This document shows, piece by piece, positions 62,601-64,000 of a stretch of 64,000 bases of DNA. The translations under genes and the position numbers were made by a program. How positions within the stretch are numbered: the stretch's first letter is position 1; each line of letters begins with the position of its first letter. Under the pieces are notes generated by a model, which was not told the DNA's origin, searched no databases, and saw nothing but the letters and a program-made list of their open reading frames with translations. The DNA is from an uncultured Bilophila sp. (lineage in GTDB: Bacteria > Desulfobacterota > Desulfovibrionia > Desulfovibrionales > Desulfovibrionaceae), in the NCBI GenBank assembly GCA_910585945.1, contig CAJUHZ010000001.1, forward strand, positions 126,291 to 190,290, given 5' to 3'.

Positions 62601-63893
62601 ATGCGAAACGCGCTTCACGTTCTGCATATCTGCCTTTTGTCGGCCCTGCTGTGCCTTGCGCCGGTCTTCCCCGCGCTCTGCACGGGGGGGGCTGACGCAT
62701 CGGGCGCGGCCCAGGCGGCAGGCCGGCGCGACGTCAACGTGCGATCCGCCATTGTGCTTGACGTGAAAACCGGGCGCGTCCTTTTCGAGCAGAATGCGGA
62801 TGCGCGCATTCCGCCCGCTTCATTGACCAAAATCATGTCCATGCTCGTCACGCTGGACAAGGTGAGCGCCCGCCGGGTTTCCCTGAAGGACAAGGTCCGC
62901 GTCAGCCGGAAGGCCGCGCGGGAGGGCGGATCAAAAATGCACATCCGGCAAGGGGAGATCGTCACGCTCGATCGCCTGCTCATGGGCATGGCTGTTTCCT
63001 CGGGCAACGACGCCTCGGTAGCCGTTGCCGAGCATGTGGCCGGCTCCACCCCCGCCTTTGTGCGCCTCATGAACGCCCAGGCGCGCAAGCTGGGCATGAA
63101 GAACACCTCCTTCAAAAATCCCAACGGCCTGCCGGCCCCCGGCCAGTTCACCAGCGCCCGCGACATGGGCCGGCTTGCCCGCTATTACCTGAAAATGTAT
63201 CCCAACGCCCTGCGCTACCACCGCACCCGCCGCATTACCCACAACGGGCGGACGACCACCAACAAAAACCCGCTGCTCGGCGTCTGCCCCGGAGCGGACG
63301 GACTGAAAACCGGGTGGATCAACGCATCCGGCTACAACATCATTTCCACGGTGAAACGCAAGGGCGTGCGCCTGCTGGTTGTGGCGTTGGGAGCGCGCAC
63401 GCCCGCCGTTCGCGCCGCCGAAGTAAGACGCCTTGTGGAAGCCGGCTTCGAGGCGCGAAAACGCGGCGTTTCAGTCGCGGCGGCCTTGCGCGGCGAGCGC
63501 GAAGGCGAAAAGAAGCTTGCCTCCTCCAGCCGGCGGCCGGCATCAAAAAGCGATCCGGCGGCCGTCAAGAGCAGCGCCGGGACAAAAAGCGGACAGAAGA
63601 AAAAAAGCCCGCCCGCCCGGCAAAACCGGGCAAAGAGCAATGTCCGCGCCGGGAAGAGCACGTCGACGGCGCAAAAGAGCGCCGCCAGCAACAAGCGCCC
63701 TGCCCGGCAGACCAGCACTGCCGCGCGGACGCGGACAACGCCGCCGCAGACGGGAACAAGCGTGACTGCCGACCACTCCAGAAGGCCGAAACCCCTTGCC
63801 AACTCCGTCCGGGAGCGCAATACCCGCGGCGATGCGGGTACGGGCAGTCTGGACAAGGCCAGGGCTGACGCCTCCCGCAATGTGAACCTTTAG
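62601..63893 (+). CDS. D-alanyl-D-alanine carboxypeptidase (S11/PBP5-like) with basic tail
   Basis: 430 aa from ATG 62601; 62595 is an alternative and neither has a strong ribosome site. Signal peptide ALHVLHICLLSALLCLAPVFPALC. Catalytic triad of motifs: SLTK with S74 and K77, SGN at 134-136, KTG at 236-238; all intact, so it should trim pentapeptides in the periplasm. The PBP5 C-terminal beta domain and membrane helix are missing. Instead residues ~285-430 form a disordered tail rich in Lys, Arg, Ser, Ala and Thr, probably for binding peptidoglycan or anionic polymers. The TAG stop abuts a family 1 repeat end. Confidence 0.92.
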   Translation: MRNALHVLHICLLSALLCLAPVFPALCTGGADASGAAQAAGRRDVNVRSAIVLDVKTGRVLFEQNADARIPPASLTKIMSMLVTLDKVSARRVSLKDKVRVSRKAAREGGSKMHIRQGEIVTLDRLLMGMAVSSGNDASVAVAEHVAGSTPAFVRLMNAQARKLGMKNTSFKNPNGLPAPGQFTSARDMGRLARYYLKMYPNALRYHRTRRITHNGRTTTNKNPLLGVCPGADGLKTGWINASGYNIISTVKRKGVRLLVVALGARTPAVRAAEVRRLVEAGFEARKRGVSVAAALRGEREGEKKLASSSRRPASKSDPAAVKSSAGTKSGQKKKSPPARQNRAKSNVRAGKSTSTAQKSAASNKRPARQTSTAARTRTTPPQTGTSVTADHSRRPKPLANSVRERNTRGDAGTGSLDKARADASRNVNL

Positions 63894-63910
63894 GGTCAGC
63901 CCTCATTACC
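63894..63910. repeat. Left end of family 1 repeat, truncated
   Basis: GGTCAGCCCTCATTA right after the TAG stop, in the same TTTAGGGTCAGCCC context as at 34850. The rest of the element is absent. Confidence 0.6.
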
Positions 63911-63955
63911 CCGCCTGCTGCAAGGATTTCACGCCCACCCCAACTGAGGGGGTTC

Positions 63956-63998
63956 GGGGGGCATCATGCCCCCCGACGGGGCGTGGGGCAGCGCCCCA
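63956..63998. repeat. Double-hairpin repeat (family 4, copy D)
   Basis: GGGGGGCATCATGCCCCCC at 63956-63974 and TGGGGCAGCGCCCCA at 63984-63998. Compared with copy A the first stem has an A-T pair changed to C-G with pairing kept. Confidence 0.7.
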
Positions 63999-64000
63999 CA

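Overview
This is a GC-rich chromosomal window. Its gene content fits a flagellated, anaerobic, host-associated relative of Desulfovibrio or Bilophila (Desulfovibrionaceae): fliK-flgD-flgE flagellar genes, hslU beside argB, a C_GCAxxG_C_C redox protein, a ferredoxin-type aldo/keto reductase, several TRAP transporters, and promoters of the TTGACA-N17-TANNNN type. The genus is inferred from gene content and protein resemblance; no search was run.

Layout. 1-5.6 kb: flgE (cut by the window edge), flgD and fliK on the minus strand, with a YoeB-type toxin-antitoxin module on the plus strand between fliK and flgD. 5.6-7.8 kb: two overlapping micro-genes for tiny membrane proteins, then thiC. 8.3-12.9 kb: Na+/H+ antiporter nhaC, isoaspartyl dipeptidase iadA, a C_GCAxxG_C_C protein and an Fe-S aldo/keto reductase. 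13.1-16.5 kb (minus): hslU, argB, a small secreted protein and a DUF721/DciA-like protein. 16.5-21.3 kb (minus): a complete branched-chain amino-acid ABC operon (livJ-H-M-G-F). 21.4-25.4 kb (plus): a three-gene nonulosonate-type cassette, kdnB-kdnA plus a cytidylyltransferase/PseG-like fusion, probably for 8-amino-Kdo or a related sugar. 25.5-29.1 kb: a secreted alpha/beta hydrolase, metK with promoter and candidate operator, a PHP phosphatase and tRNA-Arg(CCG).

29.2-40.3 kb is an accessory block between the tRNA and the ribosomal cluster. It holds a DUF218 protein, a giant DUF2157/DUF4401/GDYXXLXY membrane protein, a DUF6282 metal-hydrolase-like protein, a Crp/Fnr-type regulator, a TRAP transporter (dctP plus a fused dctQM) and an Old-Yellow-Enzyme/FAD reductase with an Fe-S cluster. 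The last five look like one uptake-and-reduction pathway. Three copies of a 158-176 bp element with inverted termini lie in this block.

40.4-54.9 kb (minus): the S10-spc-alpha ribosomal cluster from rpsJ to rplQ with secY, map and rpoA. 55.8-60.0 kb (minus): malic enzyme followed by a second TRAP transporter, consistent with C4-dicarboxylate use. 60.4-63.9 kb: dnaK (minus) and a divergent D-Ala-D-Ala carboxypeptidase with a long basic tail.

Four families of short dispersed intergenic repeats recur. Two of them supply or directly abut the stop codons of at least five genes, and two show compensatory base changes between copies. No CRISPR array, rRNA, integrase or intact transposase gene was seen.
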